Shown in pieces: positions 32,666-44,886 of a DNA stretch of 64,000 nt. Source of the stretch: Clonostachys chloroleuca. Taxonomy: Eukaryota; Ascomycota; Sordariomycetes; Hypocreales; Bionectriaceae. Under the pieces are notes generated by a model. The model was not told the DNA's origin. It worked only from the letters and a program-made list of their open reading frames with translations, and did not search any database. The DNA lies in the NCBI GenBank assembly GCA_037952775.1, contig JBANAY010000004.1:5022001-5086000 (forward strand), written 5' to 3'. The translations under genes were made by a program, and so were the position numbers. Within the stretch, counting starts at the first letter, position 1, and every line of letters begins with the position of its first letter.

Positions 32666-34630
32666 TTAGTTCACCTCGCCGACATCGCACACCCTCGTCG
32701 TCCCCTCAGCGTCTCCGAGGAAGAGGAGTCTCCCGTCGGGGGAGAACGCCAGATCGGTGATCTGAGAAAGGTCGCCGAACTGCTCGATGGACTTGAGGTT
32801 GCCCTCGCCCCCGACACACCACACCTCCTCGCCGGTCGTGGCGTCCAGCACCGCGAGCTTGCTCAGCCTATCCGCAATCTGGCAGTATGCCACGAACCGG
32901 CAGCCTGGAGAGATGCATGAGGTCGTGTTGGGGATCGGGTACAACCGTGTCGAGTCCTTGGACATGTCCCATACCAGCACGTATCGGAAAGCCACATCCA
33001 CAGGAACGAGCTTGAAGTCAACGGAGCCTGTCATCGTCGAGCCTCTGGCTTCTGAACGCTGGCTGGCGGGGATCCAGATTGAGACAGCAAGGCTTCCATA
33101 AGTATAGAGGCTGAATGGGCATGCGTTGTTCAGCTCGCGGTGGTCCCATGGTTTGAGGACCCGGTATGGCTCATTTGACACCTCGCGATAGTCATCAATC
33201 TCCCAGGCCACAAGCAGGGTCTCGCGGAATGGTGGCGGTCGGCCGGCGCGCGGTGTCCTGGGCCCCGAGGCAGCAACAAGCAGAGGGCTAGTAGGGGAGA
33301 GCGCAAGTTCCGGGAACTGCATTGTCGTGGGCAGGTGTGCCTTCTTTAGATCGATGGTGCGAACCTTGGCAAATGGCTTCTTGTCGCGCCTCATCGCCGC
33401 ATACAGGTCGATCGTGGACGTGTCCCCTCGGTACGCTGCGAAGGGACTCCATCCATGCTCAAAAGAGTCATATCGCCCGGATGCCCAACGGTCCACGTCG
33501 CTGATTTGCTGGAGTTTCTTGTTCTTGGCCCAATCCCACATCTCGACGGTACGGCCAAACCGGGTCGAAATGGCAACCAGTCGATCACGCTCGGAGAGAA
33601 TGGCATGGCTGCGGACCAGGTAGTCGCGTGAGCGAGGATGGGCGTCGATATAGGCGGAGAACTTGACGGCACCAGTGAGAAGGCCAGTCCCAATCGACCA
33701 GAATCGGAGCAGGCTCTTGCCGTGCTTCGTCGCGAATGTGGGGCCGGAAGCCGAGGCATCAATGTAGATGATGGAATTTCCCTTGCGCTTCTCAACCCGG
33801 AATTGCTGGCGGTGCTTTACCTGTAGGGCGACCTGATTCCTAGGGCCATCCGCCGTCTGCGGTTCCGCGTCTGGTGATGCAGCATCCAGCACCGGACTCT
33901 CTGGGAGGCTGGATTTTGGGCTAGTGGTCTGCGGGCTTCCTCCTTCTGGACTCGTGCAGGCGGTGAGGGGCCGCTCTGTGATGTCTAACGTAGGACTAAA
34001 GGGGTTAATGGACAGGACTGATGATCTCGACTGCTCGGTAGTAGTCGTTCCAGAATATTGTGAGAACCGGTCGCATTCGGCAAAGGAGCCACGCTCAGAT
34101 ATGGACAACTGCTGTGATAGGCGCCTTGATGAGCGTGTTGGAGGCGGTAGAGCAGGTAGCGGTTTTGCTGGAGCTGGGAATGGATTAGGCGCAAATGAGG
34201 ATGCGGATCCGGCAGACGAGGACTGTCTTCGCCTTGACGATGCCACAGAGTTGCGTGCCGGGTTACGGGGAGGCGGCACGATCCCATGTGACGGTCTGCG
34301 TTGGGACGATTCGACAGCGTAGACAAAATAGGCCACATCCTCCTCTGAACACAATGGCCAAGAAGCGACAGACTTGCTCTGGGGCGATATACCAGGGCTC
34401 ATGCTTTGCCGGTTAGAGTAGAGCGGGCGCACAGGAGCCGAAGCCGTTGAGCCGCGCACATCCTCAGGTGCCAGCTCGTGGTCGGATTCAAAATCTGTGC
34501 TGAGAAACTTTAGAGTGTTCCTTGAGAAGCTGGATGTCAGTAGAAAGGTCGTCATGACAAGCTTGGGCGGCAGCAGGGCCAAAGCTCACTCGATCTCATC
34601 CAGAGTCTGCTCCACCAAAGGAGAATTCAT
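32666..34630 (-). CDS. WD40-like beta-propeller protein
   Basis: 634 aa from exons 34630-34590 and 34529-32666 (60-nt intron GTGAGC to CATCCAG, phases agree). Residues 1-230 are disordered and rich in Ser, Pro and Arg. From about 250 the sequence has repeated beta-propeller-like blades with WD-type ends: RTVEMWDWAKNKK, DVAFRYVLVWDMSKDS, LDATTGEEVWCV and LAFSPDGRLLFLGDAEGTTRV. Blades are divergent. Such proteins act as scaffolds; there is no clue to the partner. Tail-to-tail with the GPCR. Confidence 0.82.
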
Positions 34631-37600
34631 CTTGTAAATCGAAGGCCGCCGAACGGCGACGCTTGATCCGTGTGGTAAAAGAATAAACAAAGATGGAGGT
34701 GAATTAACCTCTGTAGGTCGCGTGATAGGTGATAGGTCACAACCAGTCGACTTCCACCGCCCAGTTACATCAAATGCCTAGCTCCAGCTCTCGGGTAGTT
34801 GTTGTTGTAAGTTAGTAGGTGCTCCGGTGCTCTCGGATTGCGCTGTCGTTCGTAGCTGTAGATATAATTTGTATGCCGTTCTCGCAGTGAAGCAGGGGAG
34901 CGGCGAGAATGCGAAGCACACGGTGTTGGAAGAGGTGAGAGTATGTATCAACAAAACCCGAGGACGGGAGGTCTGGTTTACTTGACTAGCACGGGAGCAG
35001 TGATCGAGACAGCATTGAGAACCCACCCAAATAAGTGGGGGATAACGTAGGGCCCCCAGCTTCCCGACTTGACTTGGGAGCAGCCGGGCATCTGCAGCAG
35101 CAGATCCACAACGGGCGTGGGTGGGTGTCGAGCTGAGAAGGGTGGTAATGGCGCTCGACCTGGGTGTTTCTCGAAAGTGGTGTGGACCGGCGGCCATCGA
35201 ATCGCAAAGCTGCAGCCCCCAAGAGACGCAATCGGCCAGGATACACAAAGCAGGCAGCCAGCAAGAAATGTGTGGATGTGCCCCGCGATTCGAGAGCTCA
35301 GAGGGGAAATCCTACCGGGAGGGGGGGTGGCACAGGGGCCCCGGGAAGGGGCGACAGCGACAGCCCGAGGGATTACAGAGGGCCTCGGCGGCATGAGACA
35401 GCGTGGTTGGCCGGGCTAGATGCTGGCCCATGAGGCTCCCTCCACCACTGAGGATCGGGTTGGATGCGCAAACTGAGACGTGGATCAACAGCGACCAAGA
35501 GCTGCTGTCGAGACTGGGTTGTCATCCGGGCATCTGACATCTAAGACAGGGAGAACCCTGAAGCACCAGTCTCCGGGGTGGAAACTCGATGGCGCGCGGT
35601 CGGGAGAGGGCCGTGACTGGACTGCAGGACACCGCGTGGATATGTTCATGGCATGGAGATGGACGTTGCTGTTCGTCAGGTGAGGTAAATTGCAGCCTAG
35701 GACCCCGTTTTCCCCCCAGTGCTATGGGGGGCTGCATCCTCCCTACCTTGCGGCAGGGCTGCGTGAGGGGAAATGAGATGATGCTATGTATTGCATGTGT
35801 TGATTATCGGCTGCAGCTGTCACCAAGAAGTGGTGTCACAATTTACTGTAGCTTAATATTAGCTTCGGAAGCGTGGAAAGAAACGGCATCAAGCAAGTGC
35901 TAAAAGTTGCGAATTCATCATGGTGGCGCAGGATGGTGTCGGCTCAAAAGGCGGCTCAGCCTATTTAGTGGGAGGTCTACGGGCTTCACCGCACTACCAA
36001 ACCGGTCCTCCCAGAGGCACTTAGCACTTCTGAGCCCTAGGCCATGCACCAACTGGGCGGTACTACAGGCGGCATTCTCCGACACGGGAATCTGCAGGCT
36101 TTTTCCAGCCTGGTTCCAGAAGGGGCTGCCAGGATGGATGTCCATATCAGATGCTGCAGACATCGCCGTACATGAACAGCTAACTGAATTAATGGACAGC
36201 AAGTAAGAACGTACTTGTGCCCCTCGGCCGCATTCCCTGTTGACAACATTTCAATCCCACTACGAGCGACTGCTCTACCAACTACTAGCCAGACCTGCCC
36301 GGCTTGAGGGTTTCGAAGCGATGGAGCTTTCTGTGGGCTGCCCAGCTTTTGTTGGTACCGTTCACAGTGACTAATCGCGATGTCGCAAAGCACAAAAATC
36401 CCCAAAGAGTGGCTCTCTACCCGGTTTTTCTTGGAGGGCAGCCAGGATGCTGTAACAAGACCCTGGAGGGGAAGCCAACAGCGGCGGGGCCCCTGGAGTC
36501 TACCCGGTATGTCACGGAGCGTGCACATGCAACCACATGGCGGAGGCGATTTCTACGAGAAGATAGGAATACAAAAAATCCATCATCGCGAATGATGAGC
36601 GTGTGAGTCTATTGATTCTATCTAGGTCGGATGGTATTATCAGGTTGGCGAACCGCGGCGGGACGTACCCAGAGCTTGCCGTCTTTTCAACGGTGAGCTA
36701 GCTGGTGCACTAGCGGCAGTGGAGGAAAACGTTGAAGATGCCTTTTCTGGGCAAGCAGGTCAGTACCAAAGGCTTTACCGAGGGCACCCCGAGGGCAGTA
36801 GAGCATTTAGCACTTTGGCTACAGGGACTTGGCGGCTTCCTTTTTCCACCATCTGTCCGGCTCCTCATCCAGTGCCGTTTCGTTTCGCCATGGAGGGCAT
36901 CGACTGCTAAGTTAGACATTCCGGTAGTAATGACTATAATAGGGCCGGCAGTCTGTAAGACGGGCATGACAGACTGCTATTGGCGCGAATTCGATAACAC
37001 GCTGACGGACATTTCCAGCCCCCCATGCCGTCACAAAGCTAGATGCCGATAAAGGCCAAGAACGCCAGCAGGCTGGGTGATGGCATGACAGACAGGGAGC
37101 TCCCGCCTGAGACAGCACCTGGAGCACCCAACAGCCTGCCTAACGAGGCATAGCTGTCCAGGCCATTGTTGTTTTACCCTTCTTCAGCAACATTGAGCGT
37201 AGGAGTCACCGCATTTCCAAGACGACCATTCTTCGCTGCCAACAACAGGTGTCCCAAGCTCGACGGGCTAATGGGCGATCGATCCAACGGGAAGAGCGGT
37301 GTCGGCGTCATAGTTTGGTTCGCATTGACGAAGGCCTTTTTAGCCGCCCTGTAGCCTGTCCATGCGCATTGTCTCTCGCGCTCACGCGGCCGATGAAAAA
37401 AGATGATCCAGCGGCACCAAAGGGCATGAACGGCTCTTACATGAACACATGACAGCGCATGCGAACCGACACAGCTACTAGGTAGGCAACGCTCAGCCCT
37501 CCCAGGTGACTGCATGCGTGAGCAAACGTTCGCGCATGCCGAGTAAGGCCAAAAGTGCATGCATGGTAAGGCAACGAGAGACTCGACGCGGCTTTGATCG

Positions 37601-39904
37601 ACCGTTACCGTATTCAGTCATGATAATCGACACCAGAGTCAAAAAGTAATACTTTCATGTATGTAAGACGCAGCAAAATTACCCGGTGCCATTTTTCTCC
37701 CAGGACAAGCTTGCGAGCTGCCCGCAACTAGACTCCCAATCGGTTGGGAATATCTTCATGCAAGAGGTCTTTGGCGAATCCTTCATCCACTCGGTCGGGG
37801 CACTCTCAAAGATCGCAGCCGTGCACGATTCGATTCGCCGTCATAGGCTTTGCTTTTTCTCGCCTGCCCTACTGCTGTGCCACGCCTTGTCGCCACGCCT
37901 GTTGACACACGGACCCTCCCTCCTCTGCATATGCGATGTATCCTTCGAGCCTGCGACATCATATGCAGTGTCAGGCTGAGCACCGACCCGACCAACCCGC
38001 CTCCGAAGGCTGCCGTGTCAGCAAGGCAGGGCACAGTCGAGTCGGATGCCTTGCATCACATCCAGCACCGCTGCGTATCTGCAGCCAGGAGACCAAAACC
38101 CGAGACAAGGGCTGAGCCACCCGTAATACGGTCCCGGTGCAGACAACACAGGCTGAAGAATCAATGCAGGGCCCACCTGGCTTCTGCATGTCTTGTCTTT
38201 ACCGAATCCCGATCCCTCGCATCGCTGGTGTTGCTCCCCGGACCAAGGCTAGGATTTCACCGATGGGAGAGATTTGATATCAACAGTATCGTAGAAATTT
38301 GCCAAGTGCTAAGCTATCCTCTTATCCTCGGACATCCCGCGTTCGTATCTTATCCAGTTACTATTACTGTACAGTTGTTCTTCATATCGCTGTGGCGTGG
38401 GGGGCCGGAATCTCATTTCTTAGGGCCCTAAACAGGGCAAAGTTGGCCACACCGGCGTTTGCCGCAAATGCTCCAACAACACACCCAATGACGATCGACA
38501 AGAAGGAGGAAGCCTACGTGGGGGGAGGGGCAAAAAAGCAAATTTCTTGCAGAAAGAGAGACTAGAGAAGACCCTGGAATCACCACGCAACAGATCGGAG
38601 CCCAATGGTCTGGGTGTCAATCACGTTAGCGCTCGGGTGGCATCTTCAAGAAGCAGCTCTATCGACTGTCCTTCGAAGGCAATAACCGTTTTCGGTGTGG
38701 TTTGCTGTGAACCACTTGCCGTTGTAGGGGCATCTTACGAAGCCGGCTGGCGAAAGAGCTTGGCAGGGGCAAATCATCGTAGCACCGTTGGCTTGATTAC
38801 TACGTACATACATGAAGGATTAAAAGCACCTTAGTGTGCATTTTATGTATGTCATTCTTGCATGACTGCCTGATAAGGGTGTATGATGTCGATGTGCTAA
38901 TGAGTTGATCCAACGATGCGACGGGTGGCTCATATCACATACTGCCCGGCATCGCGGCAGGTTATGCAGGTTCAAAGAGACCGGAACTATTCGTCTGAGT
39001 AATACAAAGAGATGGATGGTCCCCGCAGCTTATTCGTATCGGTTGGTAATGGGTAAGGTTTCTGCCAGGAAAAACAAAGGTTCCAACGGCCTTCGAATCC
39101 ATCCGCAAGTACAGTTTCACCATCCCATTGTTCATGTTGCTTTCTGTAGATCGGAAGGCTGAAGTATGGCTCTTCCAGGACCTGTCAACATTTATTATTC
39201 GGTTGAGTCTAGGTGGTGGGCCACTATGGAGGAGACGATCTACGAAACCCTGGCTAGCTAACCCGCAACCCAATAGCAGTAGAATGAACACTCTTAAAGC
39301 ATGCATAAATGCAGAATGAGATGAAGGTGTCCTTTGCGCCGATGAGCAGCATGTCCAGGTGTAGATTGCAGAGAGTGTTTACTCCAACATAAATAAATAG
39401 ACGTCAAGGCTAAGATATGTGTCAATATTTGGGTCAGTAGTTGGAGAAACTATAGAGCAATGGGGAGGAACAAGGGACTCCTCGAGTTATTCATAGCATT
39501 TATATTTTTCTACGAACCAATGTAACGTTCTATAAACAAATACCTACAGAGAAGAAGCACTCTTGGCGCGACTATATTTCCGTGAAGTCTTTCTATCCAT
39601 CTAGGATCACTTGACCAACCGATAAACACAAGCAGTTCAAGGTATGGATGATAGATAGCAGTCATAATTTAGATATCTACGTCAAGTTTCTCTCATCTTG
39701 TTTTTCCGATGTACAGCCAAAAACAACACCATTCATTCCTTGAGTCCCACCACATACATTGCCCTCATTGCCCAGGTCCCCCAAGTAGAGACTCAATTGA
39801 AGTTGCAGAAGGAGACCGAAAGCCATATGTGTGCAAAACAAGTTTTGTAGTGGAAACCCGTTTCGAAAGTGAAGATTGTAGGCAGTCAAGAGTCGTTATA
39901 TTGG
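34631..39904. other. Gene-poor region (5.3 kb)
   Basis: No reading frame with start context, splice signals and protein-like composition over 5 kb. Frames longer than 100 codons exist (for example 37850-38431) but lack internal ATG logic or are matched by equally long frames on the other strand. Base composition varies: GC-rich near 35000-35700, AT-richer after 38800. No transposase, reverse transcriptase or long repeat seen. Confidence 0.5.
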
Positions 39905-40075
39905 TTATGGAGAAGGAGGAATGTCTCCGTAGAAAGTGCAGACACCTGGGCGGCCTTCCAAGATCACGCACTTCTGGCCATCGTATTCGCAGTCGGCGTC
40001 AGACTTGCAAGCACCAGCGGAGGCCAGAGCGGCGAATCCGAGAGCGGCGAGGATGATTTGCTTGAAGGCGAGCAT
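39905..40075 (-). CDS. Small secreted cysteine-rich protein (56 aa), effector-like
   Basis: Single exon, ATG 40075-40073 to TAA 39907-39905. A clear signal peptide (MLAFKQIILAALGFAALASA) is followed by a 36-residue mature part with four cysteines (positions 23, 29, 36, 46 of the precursor), enough for two disulfides. A TATA box lies about 110 bp upstream, with an A/C-rich leader and ATAATG start context. It is too short to be found by usual length cut-offs and sits alone in a gene-poor region. Small secreted Cys-rich proteins include effectors, antimicrobial peptides and wall proteins; I cannot choose between these. Confidence 0.72.
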   Translation of the reverse strand: MLAFKQIILAALGFAALASAGACKSDADCEYDGQKCVILEGRPGVCTFYGDIPPSP

Positions 40076-41512
40076 TATGGCGATTGGTAGAGCGTTTAGA
40101 GTGTTGTGAAGTGCTTAGAGGATTTTGAAGGATGACTGTAGCGAGGAGAGTAGTTCAATTGTGACGAGTTGCAAGACTTAAGACATTTATACTTGTGTCG
40201 ATTGCCAAGAGGTTACGGTTAAATTGTCCGGATTTCTGAAATAGAATGTGGTTGTTTATATGAAACTCGGCGACTTCTCTATCCGTGATGGCCGATCACC
40301 TCGTATCCTTCTGAACGTTCAGCTGCACTTTGACCGCAACTATATCTGCAGTCGCCTTCCTTTCAACAACACGCTGCCAAACTTAGATAGGCCACGGGCA
40401 CTTCCAAACCTATCATCCTGCTGCAGCTGTGCCGGTTAAGAAGCCAGCCTACACCGCATCTACTGCAAGAGGTCTAGTTAGCATTGCCAAAAGATCCTAA
40501 CACCTGAGGCCTCCTGCCTTCCTAAGCCGCTTCCAAGCAATTGCATTGAAAAGACGAAAGATAAAGTTACAGAACAACTATCCAAGGCAGTTGATCAGCA
40601 ACGTCAAGTTTTCTACTCAAAAGATGGACCTTGCTTACAAGATCTGTCAATATCGCTTCAAGTCTTTTCTCAAAATCAACCGATTGTCCCTTAGGTCAAT
40701 TCTGCCGCGGACTATAATAGTTTGAGTCAAGAAAAGTGTATAGAGATGTTGCAATTTCCCACGCGGATGATACTATTAGTTATCCTTGACCAAGCCTTAA
40801 CCTACGGAGTACTACTTAAGGATCGATCTTGCGATAGGGCATTGTCCAAAGCCGTTCCTCAACCCCGTCTAGCCTTGGCGTTTGGAAATATAGCAGGGGC
40901 ATGATAGAACCCTGGTCAAAGAGGGCATAAAAGCGTGAGTGCCCCAGGGCCAGCAAACACCCGCTTTTGGCAACGCAGCCAGGAAGTCTCCTATAGAGTA
41001 GAGCGTACGTTGTGTCGAAGGCACACATCTGCAGTTATATAGCAAGGGGATGCTCGGCATCCGAGGCTCGGAGTGAACCCTAAATGAAACCGCCCGAACG
41101 AGTGGCGAGACTGCTCCTTGCCTTGGTATAGACATCTCACTCAACTGAGCTTGGGTCACTGATGAAAAAGAGATACAAATGGTGGTCAAGAATGAGCCAG
41201 ATCCAGGAAGCATAGCTCATGATAGTTCGCTTTCATAGGGGTAGGCATAGCAGTCCAATCAGTGCGTGAAGCGATCAATTGAAGGCACCTGTACTTTGGG
41301 ACATGGACTGTATATGTTGGGAAGTCGATAGAATATTCAAGCCGATTTCTATCTTGGATTTCTAATTATTAGATCGTGTCTTCCCCAATACCTTGAAGCA
41401 CAATCAACCCTTCTATTTTGATGATTTTGGCAATATCCTAAATAATCGTCTATCTTCTCTTTCATTACATCTCTATTGCCCTCTCTCTTTTTCCTTCAAG
41501 CTTGACATCTTT
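40076..41512. other. Intergenic
   Basis: Promoter of the small secreted protein gene, then AT-rich sequence without a credible gene. The last 100 bp before 41513 are CT-rich, like a promoter/leader for a plus-strand transcript. Confidence 0.45.
40186..40191 (-). promoter_or_regulatory. TATA box of the small secreted protein gene
   Basis: TATAAA on the minus strand, about 110 bp before the ATG at 40075. Good spacing for a strong inducible fungal promoter. Confidence 0.5.
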
Positions 41513-41662
41513 ATGTCCGGTGAAGAAACCAATCAGGAGAGTTCTATTGCCAAGCAGGCTTCCCAGATTACCCGGGCTAGTAACCCATCTGAAGGAGCGA
41601 ACTCTGTATCAAGTCCTTTAGAAGATGTTTCCCTTGGATTGACCTTGCTCCTGCTGTCTTAA
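41513..41662 (+). pseudogene. Possible 5' remnant of a plus-strand gene, running into the transporter's 3' end
   Basis: A 49-codon ORF preceded by a CT-rich leader. Its first 37 codons have hydrophilic, protein-like composition (MSGEETNQESSIAKQ). The last part (from about 41618) is antisense to the siderophore transporter's C-terminus. This could be the N-terminus of a gene truncated when the neighbouring segment joined here, or chance. No family recognised. Confidence 0.3.
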
Positions 41663-43661
41663 ACGTAGGTTCTTGTTCTTCCAGACAAGAATGGAAATCA
41701 ACATAAGAGGCAAGAAGCAAGAGCCCACAATAACCATCTTGCGCTGAACGTCATCAAACGCAGCGATGATGGCATCTCGGATAGGGCTACCCATGGGGTA
41801 GGACAGCTGGACCGTAATGTCGCCATAGATCTCAGCCATCAGGTCCTTGCTACCCTCAGGAAGCTCAGCGGTCAGCTTCTCGGGAACGATGTTCGTCCAC
41901 AAAGCACCGGCAATCGTGTTTCCGACAGCAGCACCAATGGATCCGAAGAGACCCCACATGGCGACGGCAACGGCAACTTCCTGGTGCTTGACCGAGGACA
42001 TGATGGCAATCTCGGCTGTGAGGGCCCAGATGCCAGAACCAATTCCGTTGAACAGTTGACACATCACTAGGTAGCCAACTTCAGTCTCAGGGCGTCGGAA
42101 GTGAATGAGGAGGGCCGTGCCGAGAGCCATGAATGGGATACCTGCGATTGAGGTCCATTTGTATTCGTTCGTGTAGCGGATAAGACTGGTCGAATTGTCA
42201 GCTGGCGAATCAATAACACCGTCGGATGGGCTATAAAAAGCTTCTAATGGTTTAACTCACAGTCCAACAAAGGGTGCAATGAACGCTGACGCAAGAGAGA
42301 GACAGTTCAGAACGTAGTTTGAGATCGTGATACTCTCGTCATGAACAACCTGAGGGTAGGTTGAGTAGTAGGCGTCCCAAACGCTAAGAAACTTGAGTTA
42401 GCAAGGACCCTTTTTACCTCCCCTCTCTTTGAAGAATGGTCTTACAAGATAGACAGAAACATAAATCCGTAAAGGAAGCAGGAGCCCAAAACTGTACGGT
42501 CCTTGAGATACTTCCAAGGGAAGTAAGGAACCCTGGCGTAATACTTCTCCCAAAGCCCAAATGCGACCAACAAAACGACACCAAGGACGATCATGGCAAT
42601 GATATATCCTGAAGACCATCCGTCAGGTGCAATGCTAGCAATACTGAAAGGAAGCAGCAAAAGAGACCATCCTGCAGTGGTGAGGAGCAGGCCGACGGCT
42701 GTAATAAATGTAAGTAAACGGTAAAACAATTAAGGTAGCTCAGGAAGACTTGGGTCCAAGGTTGAGACACGTACCATCGAATTCCCAAAAGTAGTGTTCG
42801 GTACTCTGCCACCACGTGCGGCCGGACTTCCCCTTCTTTATCACGCCCAGCTTCAAGGCCTTGCGCTGGTTCAGCCAGAAAATGATGACGATGGGTATGG
42901 CGAAAACGACCATGATGATTGTAAAGGCCCCGAACGCCCAGCGGAAGTTAACCTCATCATAGAACAACTGCGCAATAACTGGACCAGCGAAGACACTGGC
43001 AATAATGGGTGTCTGATTGATGCCGAACATAATCATACGGTTCTGCAGGGTTGTCATATCTGCCAACACGACCGAGATGATATAACCAACACCGATGTGT
43101 CCTACCCAGTAGATCGTTTGTGCCGCCGCGTACATCTCCACAGATCCACAGGTTGCTTTGAGGATCATGCCGAGGACTACGAGGAAGATCATGATGGTGA
43201 AGCCCTCAACACGGCCCCAGATGTCGATGATCTTGGCGATCGTGAGCTGACAGACACCGCCCACAATGTTGGCGACAATGCTTGTGGTAGCCAACAAACT
43301 GTGCTGGGAGAAGGATGATGTAACGTAAGGAGTCAGAGCACCTTGGACGGACTGGAGGAGAGCGTCGACGAAGCTGACAAGGTAGAGGCTGCATTTTCAA
43401 TATGATTAGCACATATCCCGTGTAAGGTTCCTGGCAGAGTGGTTTTTCTCCTCGAACATACAAGACAAAAGCAGTCCAGAGCATGCGAGTACTCCAGACG
43501 GTAGTGATGGCTTCAACCTGCGCCACACCCTCCTGCTTCACCTCGGAGCCATCTGAGTCGTCGAGACCAGCCGCCAACTGCTCGCGCTTCTCAGTGTCAT
43601 GCTCACTGCCTGCATCAACAACAGCAGCATGCTGGTCGCGATCGATTTCAGTAACTCCCAT
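41618..43661 (-). CDS. Siderophore iron transporter, MFS (MirB/ARN-like)
   Basis: Plasma-membrane proton symporter predicted to import ferric siderophores. 585 aa from five exons: 43661-43462, 43388-42775, 42698-42446, 42383-42261 and 42185-41618; all phases agree. The N-terminus is hydrophilic. Family features are TLQNRMIMFGINQTP, FAGPVIAQLFYDEVNFRWAFG, EHYFWEFDAVGLLLTTAGW, SWSLL-type helices, QLFNGIGSGIWALTAEIAI and a hydrophilic C-terminus. Length fits the family. The start at 43661 (MGVTEIDRD) is preferred over an in-frame ATG at 43757. Five exact ATCWGATAA sites upstream suggest repression by an SreA/Urbs1-type GATA factor when iron is plentiful. The siderophore imported is not predictable. 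Confidence 0.9.
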
Positions 43662-44074
43662 TGTCGGCAACGTTGAATTGAAACAGGATGGACCAGGTGT
43701 TTCCAGAGCAAAGGGATCAAGAACTTGAGAGCTGACAGGTAGCAGGTCGTGTCTCACAGCAGGCGGCCCGGGGATTAATAACTACTCGGCTCCTCGGAAA
43801 CGGGGAGAGCTTTGGAGGGTAATAATGGACCCCCATGTTGGCTGCCGCCTGGGACAAGCGTGTTGCATCGCATTGCATCACATCAAATCTTTACCTCGTG
43901 CCTCTCGCCGCCAATAGCGAGTAGGGTAGGGAGATCCAGATCGAGACTCCAGGGTCCCCGAACTAGACGGATAATCCCTCATCATCCCAAGATTCGAGGG
44001 TCAAGCTATGAGCACTAAACGAAAACCGTGGAGCATGTCGATGAAGATCTTTGCAGCGAGCGTGCTTAGCTGGG

Positions 44075-44094
44075 TTATCTGATGGATCTGATAA
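44075..44094. promoter_or_regulatory. Paired ATCWGATAA sites (proximal)
   Basis: TTATCTGAT at 44075-44083 (minus orientation) and ATCTGATAA at 44086-44094 (plus), two bases apart and facing. They lie about 420 bp before the transporter ATG. ATCWGATAA is the published site for iron-sensing GATA repressors (Urbs1, SRE, SreA). Confidence 0.65.
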
Positions 44095-44615
44095 AAGCAG
44101 CTGTGTGTGGACTCGGCTTCACGGCACTGGGGCAGTTCGGATAATCGGCAGCAGAAGCAGCGGCTACCAACTGGCAACTGCCGTCAAAGCCTGATGTGGT
44201 AATCCAATCCCATCAAAAGCAAAGGGGAGGTAATTGGGGGCGTTTGACTGGCGGGTGTGTTTCAGGGAAAACCTCTCGCCTAACATCGTCGCTCGACACT
44301 AGCCGTCTTTCCCAGACTCAATGCAGCTTAGTAGCCAGAGCAGCAATAAGGAAACAACCTAAGCTTAACGGGCCCGCTCTGGAGGCATGATGCTGCAAAA
44401 TCAGATATCGCGGCTGATCGGCAAGGCTGGGCTCCAGCCCAAGTTATTTTCTTTTCTGATATTCACTACCAGTTCCAGTCTTGGAGACGGAACATTCCGT
44501 TGACTGGTCATCATTCTACACAAGACCTCTCCCACATATACATTACCTCCACCCATCCATTCCTCTGCATTGGCCCACCGATGAATGGCGATCTTGGCGA
44601 GTGTGAGTGCGCTGA

Positions 44616-44647
44616 TTATCAGATCGATCAGGTTATCAATCTGATAA
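44616..44647. promoter_or_regulatory. Paired ATCWGATAA sites (distal)
   Basis: TTATCAGAT at 44616-44624 and ATCTGATAA at 44639-44647, with a further TTATC at 44633-44637 between them. About 960 bp upstream of the transporter start. Confidence 0.6.
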
Positions 44648-44754
44648 TCAGTTGGTGCGCCACACCAACACTTTAGGCCCAAGCTTAGCTTTGGCGTCAG
44701 CCTTCCTTCTTATTCCGATGACCCAAGGATAATCGGACGTATGGGGAATCTAAG

Positions 44755-44763
44755 ATCAGATAA
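44755..44763 (+). promoter_or_regulatory. ATCAGATAA site
   Basis: Fifth exact consensus match upstream of the siderophore transporter, about 1.1 kb from its ATG. Confidence 0.5.
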
Positions 44764-44886
44764 AACCTTTTCGCGTCCGTCATCGGATCTGCTGGCTTGG
44801 GCATCATTCGGAAGCTAGGAGAATGTGGCGCAACATTCGAAATGACCACATAGCTAGCATCATGCACCAGGCAAAAAAAATTTCAT

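Larger units (their letters stand above)
43662..44886. other. Upstream region of the siderophore transporter
   Basis: 1.2 kb without a credible gene, rich in GATA motifs; the exact iron-regulator consensus sites are listed separately. Confidence 0.55.

Noticed and set aside
34778..35433. Overlapping open frames on both strands near 35 kb
   Set aside because: GC-rich sequence open in several frames at once, none with a domain, start context or splice logic.
37850..38431. 193-codon plus-strand open frame in the gene-poor region
   Set aside because: Begins without a convincing ATG context, composition is not protein-like, no domain or splice context.
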